Below are positions 9,728 through 20,520 of a stretch of DNA of 64,000 bases, one piece after another. The translations under genes were made by a program, and so were the position numbers. The DNA comes from Macrostomum hystrix (taxonomy: Eukaryota; Platyhelminthes; Macrostomidae). Positions within the stretch are counted from its first letter, which is position 1; every line of letters starts with the position of its first letter. The stretch spans positions 5,997,001-6,061,000 of the forward strand of contig CATNEN010000038.1 of NCBI GenBank assembly GCA_950097015.1. Reading direction: 5' to 3'. The notes under the pieces were generated by a model. It did no database searches. It was not told where the DNA came from and saw only the letters and a list, made by a program, of their open reading frames with translations.

Positions 9728-11195
9728 TTTTGGGAGCGGATTTCTCAGGATCTGGGAGAGGATATGAGGAGCGGATTACTGAGGATCAGAGAGAGGGTTT
9801 CGGGAGCGGATTAATGAGGATCTGGGAGATGGTTTGGGCAGCGGATTAATGAGGATCTGGGAGAGGGTTTGGGGAGCGGATTAATGAGGATCTGGGAGAT
9901 GGTTTGGGCAGCGGATTAATGAGGATCTGGGAGAGGGTTTGGCGAGTGGATTAATAAGGATCTGGGAGAGAGTTTGGCGAGCGGATTAATAAGGATCTGG
10001 GAGAGTGTTTGGGGAGCGGATTAATCAGGATTTGGGAGAGGGTTTGGGGAGCGGATTTCTTAGAATCTGGGAGAGGGTTTGGCGAGTGGATTAATAAGGA
10101 TCTGGGAGAGGGTTTGGCGAGCGGATTAATAAGGATCTGGGAGAGTGTTTGGGGAGCGGATTAATCAGGATTTGGGAGAGGGTTTGGGGAGCGGATTAAT
10201 AAGGATCTGGGAGAGTGTTTGGGGAGCGGATTAATCAGGATTTAGGAGAGGGTTTGGGGAGCGGATTAATCAGGATTTGGGAGAGGGTTTGGGGAGCGGA
10301 TTTCTTAGAATCTGGGAGAGGGTTTGGCGAGTGGATTAATAAGGATCTGGGAGAGGGTTTGGCGAGCGGATTAATAAGGATCTGGGAGAGTGTTTGGGGA
10401 GCGGATTAATGAGCGTCTTGCAGAGGGTTTGGGGAGCGGATTAATGAGCTTCTTGGAGAGGGTTTGGGGAGCGGATTAATGAGGGTCTGGGAGATGGTTT
10501 GGGGAGCGGATTAATGAGGATCTGGGAGAGGGTTTCGGGAGCGGATTAATGAGGATCTAGGAGAGTGTTTGGGGAGCGGATTAATGAAGGTCTGGGAGAT
10601 GGTTTGAGGAGCGGATTACTGAGGATCTGCGAGAGGGTTTGGGGAGCGGATTAATGAGCGTCTTGCAGAGTGTTTGGGGAGCGGATTACTGAGGATCTGC
10701 GAGAGGGTTTGGGGAGCGGATTACTGATGATCTGCGAGAGGGTTTGGGGAGCGGATTAATGAGGATCTAGGAGAGGGTTTGGGGAGCGGATTAATGAGGA
10801 TCTAGGAGAGGGTTTGGGGAGCGGATTAATGAAGGTCTGGGAGATGGTTTGAGGAGCGGATTACTGAGGATCTGCGAGAGGGCTTGGGGAGCGGATTAAT
10901 GAGCGTCTTGCAGAGGGTTTGGGGAGCGGATTACTGAGGATCTGCGAGAGGGTTTGGGGAGCGGATTACTGATGATCTGCGAGAGGGTTTGGGGAGCGGA
11001 TTAATGAGGGTCTTGCAGAGGGTTTGGGGAGCGGATTAATGAGGGTCTTGCAGAGGGTTTGGGGAGCAGATTAATGAGGGTCTGGGAGAGGGTTTAGAAA
11101 GTGGATTAATGAGGATCTGGGAGAGTGTTTAGAAAGTGGATTAATGAGGATCTGGGAGAGGGTTTGGGGAGCGGATTAATGAGGATTTGAAATAC
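9728..11195. repeat. 35-bp minisatellite
   Basis: About 42 copies of the 35-bp unit GGGGAGCGGATTAATGAGGATCTGGGAGAGGGTTT, with frequent variants (GGCGAGTGG, GAGCGTCTTGC, AGAAAGTGG). Blocks of several variant units repeat, for example the segment with ATTTCTTAGAATC at about 10055 and 10295. Intronic. Confidence 0.96.
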
Positions 11196-11583
11196 GTTAT
11201 TGAAATAAAAACCAGGAAATGTTGCAAAATTAGCGATTCCAGCTGGACTTCCTCAATGAAATATTAAAAAAGAAAATTAAAGTTCCTTAAAAATGCGTGG
11301 CAGCTACTCAGCTAAAGGAAGCCATGCCAAGCCGAAATTCTCGGGCGCTATCTGAAAACGCAGCTGCTCTCGTCTGTGCTTCGTTGAGCATGTACTTTTA
11401 TCTGTATTTTCTGAGCAGCACCATAACGCTAAAGATCGCATTTGAGTCTAAAAAAGTGAAAGTCAAGCCAATTTTCTTTAGAACCTAGAAACCGCTTGGC
11501 GATGGTCTTCTTAAAAACGCGCTTTCAAAGACTGACAATTTTTCCGCTTAAAAATTCGCGAAAACAGCAAACTCGAGCTTAAA

Positions 11584-12560
11584 TTGAGTGGGTGGGATTC
11601 TGGATGAGTGGGTGGGATTCTGGATGAGTGGGTGGGATTCTAGTTGAGTGTGTGGGATTCTGGATGAGCGGGTGGGATTCTGGATGAGTGGGTGGGATTC
11701 TAGTTGAGTGTGTGGGATTCTGGATGAGCGGGTGGGATTCTGGATGAGTGAGTGGGATTCTAGTTGAGTCGGTGGGATTCTGGATGAGTGAGTGGGATTC
11801 TAGTTGAGTGTGTGGGATTCTGGATGAGCGGGTGGGATTCTGGATGAGTGAGTGGGATTCTAGTTGAGTCGGTGGGATTCTGGATGAGTGGGTGGGATTC
11901 TAATTGAGTGGGTGGGATTCTGGATGAGTGGGTGGGATTCTGGATGAGTGGGTGGGATTATAGTTGAGTGTGTGGGATTCTGGATGAGTGGGTGGGATTA
12001 TAGTTGAGTCGGTGGGATTCTGGATGAGCGGGTGGGATTCTGGATGAGTGAGTGGGATTCTAGTTGAGTCGGTGGGATTCTGGATGAGTGGGTGGGATTC
12101 TAATTGAGTGGGTGGGATTCTGGATGAGTGGGTGGGATTCTGGATGAGTGAGTGGGATTCTAGTTGAGTCGGTGGGATTCTGGATGAGTGGGTGGGATTC
12201 TGGATGAGTGAGTGGGATTATAGTTGAGTCGGTGGGATTCTAGTTGAGTGTGTGGGATTCTGGATGAGCGGGTGGGACTCTGGATGAGTGAGTGGGATTC
12301 TAGTTGAGTCGGTGGGATTCTGGATGAGTGAGTGGGATTCTAGTTGAGTGTGTGGGATTCTGGATGAGCGGGTGGGATTCTGGATAAGTGAGTGGGATTC
12401 TAGTTGAGTCGGTGGGATTCTGGATGAGTGGGTGGGATTCTAGTTGAGTGTGTGGGATTCTGGATGAGTGGGTGGGATTCTAGTTGAGTGAGTGGGATTC
12501 TAGTGGATTCGGTGGGATTCTAGTTGAGTGGGTGGGATTTTAGTTGAGTAGGTGGGATTG
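11584..12560. repeat. 20-bp minisatellite, orientation B (inverted)
   Basis: About 49 copies of GGGATTCTGGATGAGTGGGT and variants (TAGTTGAG, CGGGT, TCGGT). It is the reverse complement of the array at 9112-9310, 2.3 kb away in the same intron. Multi-unit blocks recur every 100-140 bp. Confidence 0.97.
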
Positions 12561-13247
12561 TTTGGAAGCAGCTGTTTCTCATTTTACAGCTGATCTAGTG
12601 TTCATTTATCTCAATAGATTTCTTAGTAAAGCAAGGCGAGCGAAAATAGTATTTTATATCGCTTTTTAAACATAACTCTAGCGAAAGCGGGTGCCGAGTG
12701 TTTAAAACTGCGGCCAGCATTTTTCGTCAATTTTTGTGAAATCTGCTGAAGCAGCAAATTCACTTCGCTATTGTTGCTGTGAATTTCGGGAAAAAAAGTA
12801 ACTGAAGCAACTGGAGGTGGAGTTGGCCGCCAGTCTCTTTGATGTTATAAAAGCGTAGTCTGGTCTCTTCCAGAGAATGAATTGAATCGTTGACGAGTTT
12901 GAGTTTCAATGTTCGTTGTCACTTTCAGAACCTCAATAATATTGTTTATATTGTCGAGCATTGTATACTATTCTATTCTAAATTTAGCACCCGGCTTCGC
13001 TGTCTGGATCCGTTGTTATTCTACTAATGCGGGCTGTTTCAACGGTTGAGGCAGCGACTTTCATTTCATTTTTAGTCGCTTCCTCAAATAGGCCGGCTAT
13101 TTTGAACCATTTGAATTGTGGACTCTTTATGCCTGTGGAGAGAGAACGAAATAAGGATGGAGTTAGGCATTCGGAGTTGGTTTTACTAAAACTGTATTCA
13201 GATTTTCCGGCACAAAAAACTGTGAAGGCTCCCATCCGCAATTCCAG

Positions 13248-13448
13248 ATAGCAGGCGACCCTATGTGCCGCCTATTCAAGTACCTTCAAAGTGTGGCACT
13301 TGCCTCTTCTACCTACGTGACCGTTGGCATTGCGGTGGACCGCGCTCGCACCATCGCCAGGCCTCTCACCTGCCTGCAGCAGGGCCGCAGCCGCCGGTCA
13401 CTGCTCATCGCCGCTTGGACCCTCAGCCTCATCATCAGCGGGCCGCAG
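13248..13448 (+). CDS. GPCR exon 2 (TM3-TM4)
   Basis: 67 codons, phase 0 at both ends (acceptor TTCCAG at 13242-13247, donor CAG/GTGACC). It begins IAGDPMCRLFKYLQ. C124 is the conserved cysteine at the top of TM3. The motif closing TM3 is D-R-A (residues 148-150) rather than DRY, followed by TIARPL. TM4 contains the conserved W (residue 174) and ends IISGPQ. Nearby CAG acceptors do not keep the frame; the one chosen makes the join with exon 1 read TVQW-IAGD, as expected for the family. The next intron starts with a TTGGT/TTTG tract directly after the donor. Confidence 0.85.
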
Positions 13449-13464
13449 GTGACCCCGCTGACCT

Positions 13465-13600
13465 TGTTTGGTTGGTTGGTTGGTTGTTTGTTTGTTTGTT
13501 TGTTTGTTTGCTTGCTTGTTTGTTTGTTTGTTTGTTTGTTTGTTTGTTTGTTTGTTTGTTTGCTTGCTTGCTTGTTTGTTTGTTTGTTTGTTTTTGTTAT
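13465..13600. repeat. (TTTG)n microsatellite
   Basis: About 30 TTTG units with CTTG and TTGG variants, in receptor intron 2. The long Cys/Leu/Phe and Thr/Asn/Lys/Gln ORFs here are microsatellite translations. Confidence 0.95.
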
Positions 13601-14130
13601 TTGTTTGGTCACTCCTTGTTTTATTTGCTGTTTGTTAGTTATTATTATTATTTTTTCTTAGCCTTTTTTTTGGCTTGTCAATTACTATTTCTGCGCTTTT
13701 ACTGCCTTGAGTCGTATAGCTCAGTTGCTGATGTTCTAGTAGTCTCCATCTCCAAGCAGTGGTAGCTGCGAACAGTTATTCAACTTGTTTTTAGCGTCTA
13801 AAACCACATTTATATTAAAAGCGCACTGCAACCTTGTACTTTAGTAGATTCAAAGATAAGGAAAAAGTGTTTCGCTCACGTCTTCCGCGGTCGCGTAAAT
13901 CTAGGCTGGAGTTTTTTAAGGTCAGCTTCAGGCCACTGGGCTGAAATTGACAAGCGTTGTGTCACGTGTTCATCAGCCTCTAGTCTTGACAGTTAATTAC
14001 GATTTAAAATAGCTTTTTCAATCTGACAGTAGTGGCGATGTGAAAGATTTTATTTCCTTGTGGAAAAGCAACAGTAGCTGATAAATACAGCCGCCTGTTA
14101 AATATCAACACTTACTTCCAACAACTCCAG

Positions 14131-14353
14131 CTACTGCAGTTTCGCGTTGCCCGCGGTCCCTGGCGAACCAGCTTCTACCAGTGCGTCTCCTTGACAGTCA
14201 GCCCGCCACCGGCCCTAGCTGACATTGTTGACGGCCTCCTCCTGGCCTTCATGCTATTCAATTTTGTGGCCCTGTTCGCTGCGCCCACCGTAATCCTGTG
14301 CTGCGCCTATGTCAAGCTGATCAGGGCCATCTCCACTGGGATTCGACAGTTCG
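14131..14353 (+). CDS. GPCR exon 3 (ECL2-TM5)
   Basis: 223 bases, phase 0 in (acceptor ACTCCAG) and phase 1 out (donor TTCG/GTGAGC). It encodes LLQFRVARGPWRTSFYQC, where C202 is the expected disulfide partner of C124 in extracellular loop 2. TM5 (about residues 217-245) has the conserved proline in ALFAAPTVILCC, then YVKLIRAIS leads into intracellular loop 3. Confidence 0.83.
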
Positions 14354-14964
14354 GTGAGCTTGGCGTCGCTCCAATTTTGCACTTTCTACGTCTGGGGACT
14401 CCGGGACAGTCGTAGATCAGTACAAAGATAATATTTTGATTCTAGTGAACCCTTATCGACTCGAAACAGCACTGTGGAAAATTGTCCGACCAGACTGATT
14501 ATAGAATATTACCTGTCATTTGACTGTCGTTTTTGGACACAGGGAAATACTCTGTTCAACAACTGTTTGCTGGCAACTTTATTAGACTGAACTGGCACGT
14601 GATTCTTCTTCTCTGCCGAGGAAAACAAGGAAGGGCTTATTTTCTTCTTTTGAAAGCAGCTCCCACCCCAGCAGACAAGCGAGAGACGCGCCTTCTGTTT
14701 TTCAGTCTTAGATCCGGTAGCGACCATGCGGGCGTTGAGTCTGCCAACGACACAGCGAGAGTGCGTGATGGCTCCGATAGCCGACTGTCAGATGGAGAAC
14801 CTGACACCAGCTTCAGCTACTATCGTTTGACCTTGCAGCCAACTCTCTCCGCTATCCATATATTTTTCAGATAAGAATACAAATAAACAGAGTCAATCAC
14901 TTGTCAAGAACCTGTCGTTGACGCTTCTGAACGGGAATTCCTTTAAACCCTTGAAATTCTGCAG

Positions 14965-15563
14965 ATCGTCGGCCTGAGGACCAGCCACACAGCCACCAGC
15001 CGCACGTGGACGCTCAACTTCCGGATCAGCAGGGCCATCTGGTCCTGAGGAATCGTCACTCGCTGCAGCCTGAGCAGAAGCCTCGAGAGCGGCTTCACCC
15101 AGACGGCCCGACTGCTGCGCCAATCTGCCGGCTGCAGTACCAGCATCCGGTGAGCGACTACCAGCAGTGGCAGTACCACTTCCGGACCAGCAACCTTCGC
15201 CAAAGCCTGATGCAGCGGGCTCGACACCGAAGCCTCCGCATGTTCTCGATCATCATCCTGGCCTTCGTGCTGCTGTGGTTACCCTACTGGCTCTTGTACG
15301 TAGCCACCTGCGTGCATCACTTCGCCCAGGGCCGCTACCCGGAGCTCATCGACGGCCTGAGCCGTTTTGTCTTCTGCTTCGGAATGTGCGTCAGCGCTGT
15401 CAACCCGCTGATCTACGGCTCCTACGATCGTCAGTTCTGTGGCGTCTGCCGTCCCCGCCTGCGGAGCCGAGGGGCGGCTGCTGCGGCTGCGGCCGCCGCG
15501 GTGACTGCCGGAGCGCATAGAGGTCAACGTCGGCATCGTCAGAATCTGCGCACTGCAGTTTGA
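14965..15563 (+). CDS. GPCR exon 4 (ICL3, TM6-TM7, tail)
   Basis: 599 bases from acceptor TTCTGCAG to TGA at 15561-15563, phase 1 in. The frame is open across the whole exon. It gives a long hydrophilic third intracellular loop of about 100 residues rich in Gln, His and Pro; RARHRSLRM before TM6; TM6 with LLWLPYW in place of the usual C-W-x-P; and TM7 with NPLIYG (N405-Y409). The tail has two cysteines that could be palmitoylated, then nine alanines and a basic end. Overlapping ORFs in other frames are shadows. Possible poly(A) signals AATAAA lie at 15860 and 15960. Confidence 0.87.
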
Positions 15564-16454
15564 CAGCACACTGCAGAGTCTGTCAGAAGGTACTGACATG
15601 GATTCCTGACTAACGACTCGTTTAATCCGTTTGATTTGGTTCGACTGTTCATTTCTGAGTACAATAGCTCATAAATTACGAGCAAAATTATGTCTACTCG
15701 TAATTGCCTCCCAATGAACATTCCCCTGCTAATCCATGATCAAGGCACCCCCAGGTAAATGTAACTGCAAATAGCCACTAACCGATGGCCCTGACTTTCT
15801 GTGTCACATTTTCAGTACAAAAGGAAATTTTAGTAAATGAGGTAAAATTAAATCTATTTAATAAACCTGATTGCAAATCATGATTGCCCAGTGTTTTCCG
15901 ATCGCAATTGTTTTCTTTAGTACATTCCTTATCCGTGAGGTTATTGTAGCCAGCTCAGAAATAAAAGGAAATCGAACTCCAGGCCAGCCTTTCTCTGCAG
16001 ACGGAAATTTTTAACTTAAATATCCTATTTTTCCAATTCTGGCAAGGAAATCGAATTTTATCGGTTTGAAAATAGCTGGATTGACATTTGAACCAAATTT
16101 AGACTTGTTTATTGTTTACTTTCATTGTTTCCCTCAAAAAAAGTTTGTCTCAGCGCTAAGCAAAACAAATCGAGGTAAAAATACACTAAAAATGCTTTTT
16201 TAAACACAATTCGTATAATTTCCGTGTGACACAAATATTTGCAAGTGTATTTCAGATCGAACAGATTTTGTTTTACTTTATTTAATAAAATTATGTTTTC
16301 GGTGTTAATCATTGGAAAATGAATTTGTTCAGTCGAATCATTAGCCGAAAATTATAGACGCAACAAGCTACTTAGTTGCGCCAAAATCAAGTAGTAGGAA
16401 GAGCATGTTGCTATTAAAATATCATATTTTCTTTCACGTTTCTTGCAGTGTGTC
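15564..16454. other. receptor 3' flank
   Basis: AT-rich. AATAAA at 15860-15865 and 15960-15965 may be the receptor's poly(A) signals. No further gene recognised. Confidence 0.5.
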
Positions 16455-16710
16455 ATCTTCTTTAATTCTCCTGTACTTCAGGGAGTCAACCTCCTGTTGT
16501 TCATGGTGTCAACCTCTTGTACTTCATGGTGTCAACCTCTTTAAGTCTCCTGTACTTAAGGGTGTCAACCTCTTTAAGTCTCCTGTACTTCAGGGAGTCA
16601 ACCTCCTGTTGTTCAGGGTGTCAACCTCTTGTACTTCATGGTGTCAACCTCTTGTACTTCATGGTGTCAACCTCTTTAAGTCTCCTGTACTTCAGGGTGT
16701 CAACCTCCAA
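16455..16710. repeat. compound short tandem repeat
   Basis: Nine or so copies of GTGTCAACCTCTTGTACTTCAGG (23-24 bp) alternating with a longer form carrying TTTAAGTCTCC (about 33-34 bp). It abuts the stop codon of the minus-strand exon at 16736. Confidence 0.9.
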
Positions 16711-16735
16711 AAAATGAAGGGTTCGTAAAATCAAG

Positions 16736-17209
16736 CTAAATTTTTGGATCCATCCTCCAATTAAGAGACACTTTAAAGCATTTGACAAATAGTTGTCGAT
16801 GCAAAAAGTCAGTCAGATGGGCTCTCATGAATTGTCTCAAACTTGGCGATAGCATGAAAATTTCATTGGACTCAGCGGTCCAGTTCACTTGTCGACGCTG
16901 AGTGGGGGTTTCTGTTAGATCCCACAGACAGACATTTTCTGTCCCATTCCGGACAAATTCAGCCCAGAACTCATCGCCCCGGACTTCAGAATCTGAAAAT
17001 GGAAGAAAATCTGAAATTTCGGCAAAGAAGTCTGGGCCATCATCATCATGTCCCCCAGGGGGGGGGACATCAGCAAAGTCACCCGCCCAAGCGCAATTCA
17101 ACACGATAAGGCACTCAGGCAAATTATCCACCCCCATAGACAAGACCTCCCCCGGGTTGCTTGAACAAAAACAGTCAGATAAGAAAACTATTTTTTCAGA
17201 CTTATCGGG
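16736..17209 (-). CDS. terminal exon of unplaced gene, possibly caspase-like (C14) fold
   Basis: On the minus strand, an acceptor-like CCAAACAG (17210-17217) is followed by 157 open codons to the stop at 16736-16738. It starts PDKSEKIVFLSDCFCSSNPG, then NLPECLIVLNCAWAGDFADV, an Asp/Gly loop, PDFFAEISDFLPFSD, and a helical end with FWAEFVRNG and LRQFMRAHL. Order of elements - hydrophobic strand ending in D-C, a second strand (LIVLNC), an acidic loop, then a helix (DFFAEISDFL) - recalls the catalytic-Cys half of peptidase C14 caspase-like domains, where it reads D-x-C-[HR]-[SG], strand, loop, FT-x-x-L. This is fold-pattern inference: no histidine half was found upstream, and D-C-F-C is not a textbook site. 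A SUKH-like domain is an alternative. Confidence 0.4.
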   Translation of the reverse strand, partial: PDKSEKIVFLSDCFCSSNPGEVLSMGVDNLPECLIVLNCAWAGDFADVPPPGGHDDDGPDFFAEISDFLPFSDSEVRGDEFWAEFVRNGTENVCLWDLTETPTQRRQVNWTAESNEIFMLSPSLRQFMRAHLTDFLHRQLFVKCFKVSLNWRMDPKI

Positions 17210-18426
17210 CTGTTTGGGTCACTTGGGTTCTGTCAGTGTCGCGATGTCGCGGTGCCATCGAGGAGGCCACTTCTATTCATCGCTGACCCCTGAGCACACA
17301 TTTGATGACATTCTCATCGCAAATCAGAGCACATTCTCCCTCTGTGACTGGTCTCACTAGCATGAATCGAACAGAACGACTCCAAGCCACTGTCCTTTAC
17401 CCAAGCCTCAGTCGACTAGTGAATCCGACAGTCATCTTTTGAAGGAAAAGCAACTATGTATAATCCTAGAAGTCTTTGCCTCAGAGGATAAACATAGAGT
17501 AACAATAGTGCTCCAAGGCCCTGCCAAATTTGGAAGCATCCAAAGGCACCAACTGCAGGCACAACATCCCCCCCAACTGCTCAAGTTCTTAAGTTCTTAG
17601 GCCTCCGGCCTGCAGCGGAAAGCGTGGCAGCCTCTTTGAAGAGAGCAAAAACGGATTAGCATATTTTTATTAGGACTGTTGGAAGAAAAACGCTTGCGAA
17701 ATCCCAATCTCCGCCCGCTCAGAATTCCCTTAGCTATTGCCGAGATCGGCCATCCTGTGAGAAATTCTCCAAGGCCTTAATTGGCTCCGATTTTGGGAGA
17801 AGCTCGAGCACTTTTCTATTGGGAAATCTCTGCAAATTTTTGTACGCAAAGGTGGCACATGTGGCCAAGATTTTTATCGTCAGAGTTCCGTGGACGTTCG
17901 AGTTTATTTCGATACTACGAGGAAAGGGAGAAAGGGAGAAAGCGATGGCACTTTCTGATATTCTGCAACGAATTATACACCTGACCACTTCATCCGCATT
18001 AGCTCATCCGATACTTTAGCCACAGCCTCAGCCATTCCAGTCGCTAAGCCGATTTCAGATTTCAAACTCCGGTGCAGTTCGCTGAACAGGCCACTCGCTG
18101 TCGACAAAAATCTGCGGAGACACTTTCAACTTTTTTACTTCTGTTCCAAGGAAAATTCCGACCAGATTTTTTTCTCTCTCCGCCTCATCCCCGCCCACCC
18201 TCCCCACCCCAACGAAGGGTTTGGAGGAAAACGCAATTTCCGCGCGGAGACAGCGTCAATCAGCGACATCCACCATCGAAGCGACGAGAAAATTTCCAGC
18301 GGACCAACTCGGCAGCCTCCGGGGGCTAACTGGGGGTACGTGGGGGCGACCGAGTGTTGACGGACCGCTGCCAACCGCGACCTCCCCAGTCGAATCATCC
18401 CTGATGCTGTCAGCTAGCTGACTGAC
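17210..18426. other. intergenic/possible intronic stretch
   Basis: No confident gene. 'gctgacccctgagcacaca' (17281-17299) matches the SINE family in antisense. Short frames around 17300-17350 on the minus strand give GECALICDENVIK but are not joined to anything by convincing splice sites. 18130-18420 is GC-rich. Confidence 0.35.
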
Positions 18427-18486
18427 CTCGATAATGAGGCCGTCGAGCAGTCCGAATGGAGTCGTCAGTTTGCCGCCAATCACTGC
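18427..18486 (-). CDS. candidate 60-bp internal exon, unknown gene
   Basis: On the minus strand, CTGATTCCAG / GCAGTGATTGGC ... CATTATCGAG / GTCAGT bounds a 60-bp open segment, phase 0, encoding [20 protein letters not shown]. Good acceptor and donor, GC-rich and protein-like, but I do not recognise the peptide. It could belong to the same gene as the exon at 16736-17209. Confidence 0.25.
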
Positions 18487-18579
18487 CTGGAATCAGGGAG
18501 CAGGGAGCAGAGGCGATGGAGCAGGGAAGAGAGGCTGGAAAACAGGACAAACTGAATTAGGTCTGCGCTGGGAAACAAC

Positions 18580-18782
<203 letters not shown>

Positions 18783-19990
18783 GTTAGTGTATGAGTGTTT
18801 AGATAGACCTTTCGTCCGTTTGAAAGCCTCCTTACGTGGACCCTCCGTTTTACGTGGACCCCTTAAGTGGACCACCATATAATTTTTTTCTGACAAGTTT
18901 TGTGTGGGTCTAGACCGACCCACAGTGTAGCTTAGAGCTCTGTGATACTGTGTTTGAAAGTATACTACTTAAAGTATTGCCGTTTGGAAGTTATTAGAAT
19001 TTAAGTTTAGATGGACCTTTTACGATGTCCACGTAAGCCACATTGCCCAGGTCCAGTTAAACCGAAAACATACGAAAAGAAACACACAAAGTGTATGTCG
19101 AATCTGTTTATAAGAAAATATTATCGCATGATAAATCCGATTAAAAAGTGCAGAAAAGTAAAGTCAGACATTTTTAACTTGTGAACATTTTAAAGTCGAG
19201 TTCGTTAGTGTTCAATAATTATGATGTGGGTCGTTGTCAGTGGTAAACTATAAATAGCATGCGTCTATTCGGCCCTTAATGGGAAACAAAAGCATCAAAA
19301 GGTACAGATATGTTAGCTTCATATAAATCAATCTGCATAATTTAACTACTGAAAGCGCAGATACCGACTTCTTGTTAAAGATTCTTGGTTAGATGTCTTG
19401 GTTAGAAATGATGTTTTATGAAATTATTCTGTCTTTAATACGTTGTTATCACTGCCACATAAACAAACAGACGCGAAATGTGCTCGAATTTTGACAACTT
19501 CACTCCAAAATTCTTTCGATTAGTTAAGAACCGAGGAACCAGCTATCCCAGACTATGCATTCAAGGAGCTGTACAGAAACGAAATGAAGGCATCTTCCTC
19601 AAACCTTTCTTTTTATTTACTACTGTACAGGGCCTCGAAACGCCACCCTAATGAAAAAAATTCAATTGGTTCGCAAGATTTCTAAGGAAATCTTTTTGGG
19701 GTCTAGCTAAACCACACACAGTTGACTTATCCACATGTGTTTTCATGGATGGCCCAAGACCTTGTTTTGCAACCCCTTTCTTTCCATCACCCTGTACATG
19801 CCTTCAACTTCCCACCCCAAACCACGCGATATGATTGGTCGAACGATATTCCGGGAAGAAAATTTTAGTAGGGGCAGGAGGTCCAGCTAAACCTTAGCTT
19901 ATTTGAAAAACCACAAAGAACAACCTCGGTAGTAAAGACTTTCACTCTTTCTATCGCATCAACTCGATACACATGATTAGCGTATTGACT
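18783..19990. other. upstream flank of chromodomain gene
   Basis: Unique sequence holding scattered copies of a short motif: TGGACC near 18838, 18857 and 18868; GGTCCAGTTAAACC near 19050; GGTCTAGCTAAACC near 19699; GGTCCAGCTAAACC near 19880. The same motif opens each unit of the 80-bp array downstream. No open frame of note. Confidence 0.5.
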
Positions 19991-20037
19991 ACCTTCTGTG
20001 CGTAGGTTCCTGTACCTCGTACGATCATTCGTTTTCA

Positions 20038-20150
20038 ATGCGAAACCGTCGCTTGAAACAAAATTCTGGTACGTCAGACACGTGCCTTGTAGAAAAGATC
20101 ATAAAGTGCTCCAGGAAAAAGGTATTCGAAATATGGAAGAACTATTCAAG
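20038..20150 (+). CDS. chromodomain protein, exon A (gene annotation here)
   Basis: First recognised coding exon of a small HP1/Polycomb-type chromodomain gene. From ATG 20038: MRNRRLKQNSGTSDTCLVEK, then IIKCSRKKVFEIWKNYS, ending in AAG/GTAAGT with two bases carried over. The frame is also open upstream to 19980, and an AG at 20000-20001 could be an acceptor, so the true start may differ. Exons B and C complete it: VEKI strand, F-E-I-W-K-N-Y, then S-K-Y-N-T-W-E-P and a closing helix. Chromodomains read methylated histone H3 lysines in the nucleus. Of the three aromatic cage positions, W33 and Y36 are present, but the first (Tyr in HP1/Pc, before V-V-E-K) is Cys16 here. The TWEP half resembles Polycomb/CBX proteins. 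With exon D the protein would be about 235 residues. Confidence 0.78.
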
Positions 20151-20255
20151 GTAAGTCTTCACTACCAAACTTTCAACTTTTACCGTAACTTTTGACCATT
20201 TGAAGAGTGCATGCGCATGCAAAATAAAATCGTATATACCCTAATACATTTTTAG

Positions 20256-20326
20256 CAAGTATAATACTTGGGAGCCAAAGACAAACATTTCTCAAGAAAT
20301 ACTGCAGTCGATGCATTCACAATGTG
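20256..20326 (+). CDS. chromodomain protein, exon B
   Basis: 71 bases between acceptor TTTTTAG and donor TGTG/GTGAGT. Joined to exon A it completes a Ser codon and reads KYNTWEPKTNISQEILQSMH, then SQC. This is the TWEP strand and C-terminal helix of the chromodomain. Phase match on both sides and the family-specific residues across the join make this one of the firmer exon calls here. Confidence 0.82.
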
Positions 20327-20410
20327 GTGAGTGCAGAAAATGTTACGGATATCTAAATTCGAACACTTGACTATTCTAACAAAAAGGCCCCAACTTTTTC
20401 ATTCTTGCAG

Positions 20411-20451
20411 AAACGTGCTTTCCACGTAAAAAACGAGAAACGCCCAAAAAT
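20411..20451 (+). CDS. chromodomain protein, exon C
   Basis: 41 bases between acceptor TTCTTGCAG and donor AAAAAT/GTAAGA. With the carried G it reads ETCFPRKKRETPKN, a basic stretch that could act as a nuclear localisation signal. It leaves phase 0. The downstream exon is uncertain (see 21103 and 22665). Confidence 0.65.
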
Positions 20452-20520
20452 GTAAGAATACGAGTCTATTGAATTTTAACCCCCTCTTTCACGCTAGTTA
20501 GAGATAGCTAAAAGTTTAGC

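Larger units (their letters stand above)
9011..13247 (+). other. GPCR intron 1, minisatellite-filled
   Basis: A 4237-bp intron from donor GTGAGG to acceptor TTCCAG. It holds a 20-bp array (9112-9310), a truncated SINE (9396-9558), a 35-bp array (9728-11195) and the first array's family inverted (11584-12560). The rest (12561-13247) is unique sequence; ORFs there are short and unrecognised. Confidence 0.75.

Noticed and set aside
13313-13612. Minus-strand Thr/Asn/Lys/Gln ORF
   Set aside because: Complement of the (TTTG)n tract and of receptor exon 2.
14533-14874. Extra receptor exon within intron 3
   Set aside because: The 113-codon ORF does not join exons 3 and 4 in phase with good splice sites, and the family needs no sequence there.
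17734-18019. ORFs of 66-84 codons on both strands
   Set aside because: Mutual shadows with no family signal.
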